Source: Lithospermum erythrorhizon
Lineage: Eukaryota; Streptophyta; Magnoliopsida; Boraginales; Boraginaceae
DNA length: 64,000 bases
Assembly: GCA_019722365.1 (NCBI GenBank)
Contig: JADFUC010000852.1
Location: 1,116,001 to 1,180,000 of the forward strand
Direction: 5' to 3'
Position numbers and translations under genes: made by a program. The notes under the pieces were generated by a model. That model was not told where the DNA came from. It did no database searches and saw nothing but the letters and a program-made list of their open reading frames with translations. Of the stretch, positions 62,160 through 64,000 are shown piece after piece (positions within the stretch are counted from its first letter, which is position 1; every line of letters begins with the position of its first letter).

Positions 62160-62640
62160 ACCACTTAAGTTTTCCCATATTAATTGTCCACATTGGTTTT
62201 TTAAGCATGAATCCGAATTTTGGCATTAAGTACTAATTGTTTAGTGATTGTTATTGAAGAGAAATATAAAAAGGTAACTTATTATCAAAATTTAAGATTA
62301 CTTAATTCATTAAAAGGGTTGTTAGATCTAATATATTTCGATAATGTGTGTTTCATCATTAATAAATATTATTTAGAAAAATGGATGGAGGAATTGATAG
62401 TAATTATTAGTAGTAAATATTTCCTTAATACTCCGTAATTTAAATAATACCTCAACGATTTAGAATTCAGTTTAGAAGGGTATGCTAGATGAGTAGATGG
62501 TAATACTGTATATAAGTCGGTCAAATGAGACAAAAATATCATTTTCTCCTTATTTAAATGCGGAAGTATCATTAATTTAGCCATCAGACAAAACTTGAAA
62601 ATATCATTATAACTTAGGATTTTTGATCTAGACATTCCTA
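62160..62640. other. NRP upstream region
   Basis: 62041-62115 is a purine-rich leader (GAGGGGGGGGG run at about 62041, and AGAGAGGGAGA). Beyond it the DNA is AT-rich. No TATA box or known element can be assigned with confidence. Confidence 0.35.
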
Positions 62641-63066
62641 AACTATCACATACCTTTTTTATGCCATTAACTTATTTATCATATAAAATATAACCATGTG
62701 TTGTTATATGGTAATCTATATGAATATGCATTTTTATTCATAATATATGCGTGCCTATTTATGCGACTCACAAGCCGATAATCGACAAGTTAAGAACTCT
62801 TCCCTATAATCTAACCAAGTTTATCACATCCACCAATTAGGGATAACTATTCATAACACTTCTGGATGCTCAATCATGTTAAACACGCCTCATTAAAACC
62901 TTTTACTCTAAAAACCCTTCCTAGGGACATAAACATAAGAAAGAGTGCATTATTCTAGCATACTTATAACGTTGCCTCATTAAAACCTTCTCTTTAAAAC
63001 CCATTTTAAATTGTGTGTGTAAAACCTCAATCTAAGGAAAAAGAGTACAACGCTGTATTAACTCCC
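62640..63066 (-). mobile_element. Probable 3' LTR of a copia element
   Basis: On the minus strand this follows the polyprotein end and a polypurine tract (CTGAGGGGGA, 63062-63072). It contains GTTGTACTCTTTTTCCTTAG, AAAATGGGTTTT and AAGGTTTTAATGAGGC twice, which is the classic copia 3' LTR start. Its outer boundary is not determined. Confidence 0.55.
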
Positions 63067-63069
63067 CCT

Positions 63070-64000
63070 CAGCGACTACACATCACTTGACTTCCTCTGA
63101 TCTCTCGCTAGTCCCATCATTTTGAATAATTTCTTGAATGTTGAGGTAGGGAGTGATTTAGTGAAAATATCAGTTGGATTATCACAAGATTGAATTTGTT
63201 AAACATCGATTTCGCCATTCTTCTGATCTATCTCCTTTGATATATCCTTCTTTTAATTGACAATACATGTACACTTATCTCGAAAACCTGCTCATACAAG
63301 CGCCGCCGGGACCGCCGATAATAATCCACACGTATTTTGGATATGATGGATCACAGTTCTTAGCCAAACGCATTCACGACTTGCTTCGTGTATTGCCAAT
63401 ATTTCAGCATGGTTCGATGATGTAGCTGAAATAGTTTGTTTCATAGATCGGCCACGTAAATAGCCGGCTCCACCACTAGTGAATAAATATCCAGCCCAGA
63501 ATCTTCCATTATGAGGATCAGATAGATATCCTCATCAACATATCCGATTAGCTCCAATTTGGAGGTATTTGAATAGAACAATCTCATATCCATTGTACCT
63601 CTAAGGTATCGAAGAATTTGTTTAACTCCATTCCAATGCCTACGAGTTGGTGCAGAACTATATCTTGCTAATAGATTAACAGCAAATGATATGTCTGGTC
63701 TTGTATGACTGGCAAGATACATTAGTGCTCCAATAGCACTTAAATAGCTGCATTTTTTTACTCAAAGTAGCTTCTTCATTATTTTCTTTAGGCCCGAATG
63801 GTGCTCAATAGATGACTTATCCAAGAAATTATTTTAAGATCCTTTTCACATAAGTTTCTTGACATACAAATATTCTCTTTTACTCAAGTGATCTATTTGG
63901 CAAATTAAGACAAAATTTTGTTTGTCCCGAGATCTTCATCTCAAATTCCTTCTTTAAGAAATTTACAACTCTTTGAAAGCTCTTCAGAGTTCAAAACAAA
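63070..64000 (-). mobile_element. Copia RT/RNase H polyprotein end, broken, runs off the window
   Basis: Reading leftward from the edge, several fragments in different frames are copia-like: a DKFCLNL-like block near 63910, then YLASHTRPDISFAVNLLARY and SSAPTRRHWNGVKQILRYLR (63722-63600), the RNase H ATSSNHAEILAIHEASRECV at about 63410-63350 and the C-terminal DNPTDIFTKSLPTSTFKK near 63180-63130. Stops and frameshifts mean it is dead. The upstream part and 5' LTR lie outside the window. Confidence 0.85.

Overview
The window is nuclear DNA from a eudicot plant. Its genes have introns with plant-type splice sites, they are separated by long AT-rich stretches full of small MITE-like repeats and decayed Ty1/copia elements, and most of the products are plant-specific families. 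Several features (jacalin-type lectin, plant O-methyltransferase, style of repeats) would fit an asterid, perhaps Lamiales, but I cannot fix the species from sequence alone.

Layout. 1-3336 (-): 5' half of a long-chain acyl-CoA synthetase gene (LACS4 type) that runs off the left edge; its second exon looks damaged next to a tandem-repeat intron. 3.4-9.5 kb: AT-rich intergenic DNA. 9624-11496 (+): small three-exon gene resembling the 2-oxoglutarate dehydrogenase accessory subunit KGD4/MRPS36. 13.4-19.9 kb (+): five-exon gene for a 1263-residue charged, low-complexity nuclear protein of the ZC3H13/HIZ2 type (m6A writer accessory), with a tandem repeat in its leader. 20.3-28.6 kb: intergenic DNA with a jacalin-lectin pseudogene, two tRNA-like half genes, a foldback MITE and a copia scar. 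28.6-37.3 kb: a nest of copia LTR-retrotransposon remnants (three copies of one LTR) between two broken mTERF-gene fragments that face each other. 37.3-42.1 kb: intergenic MITEs.

42.1-50.6 kb is a compact gene cluster: a six-exon UAP56-interacting mRNA export factor (UIEF type, +), an intact tRNA-Ala(CGC) gene (+), a class-3 lipase-like protein (+), and a convergent single-exon PADRE/DUF4228 protein (-). 50.7-59.3 kb: MITEs, a (TA)n-bearing palindromic element and a frameshifted O-methyltransferase pseudogene. 59340-61929 (-): complete five-exon DCD-domain N-rich protein gene (NRP type). 62.6-64 kb (-): 3' part of a decayed copia element running off the right edge.

The genes are not an operon and do not form one pathway. 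Two concern mRNA (m6A accessory protein, export adaptor), two concern lipids (LACS, lipase-like) and two are stress-associated families (PADRE, NRP). From memory, the order LACS4 ... UIEF, and UIEF next to a class-3 lipase, echoes Arabidopsis chromosome 4 blocks, which would make this an ancestral syntenic segment. I found no evidence for a novel multi-gene system. The most interesting points are the LACS exon loss next to a repeat expansion that copies the exon edge, the opposed mTERF relics around the LTR nest, the leader repeat of the HIZ2-like gene, and several repeat families that look unannotated.
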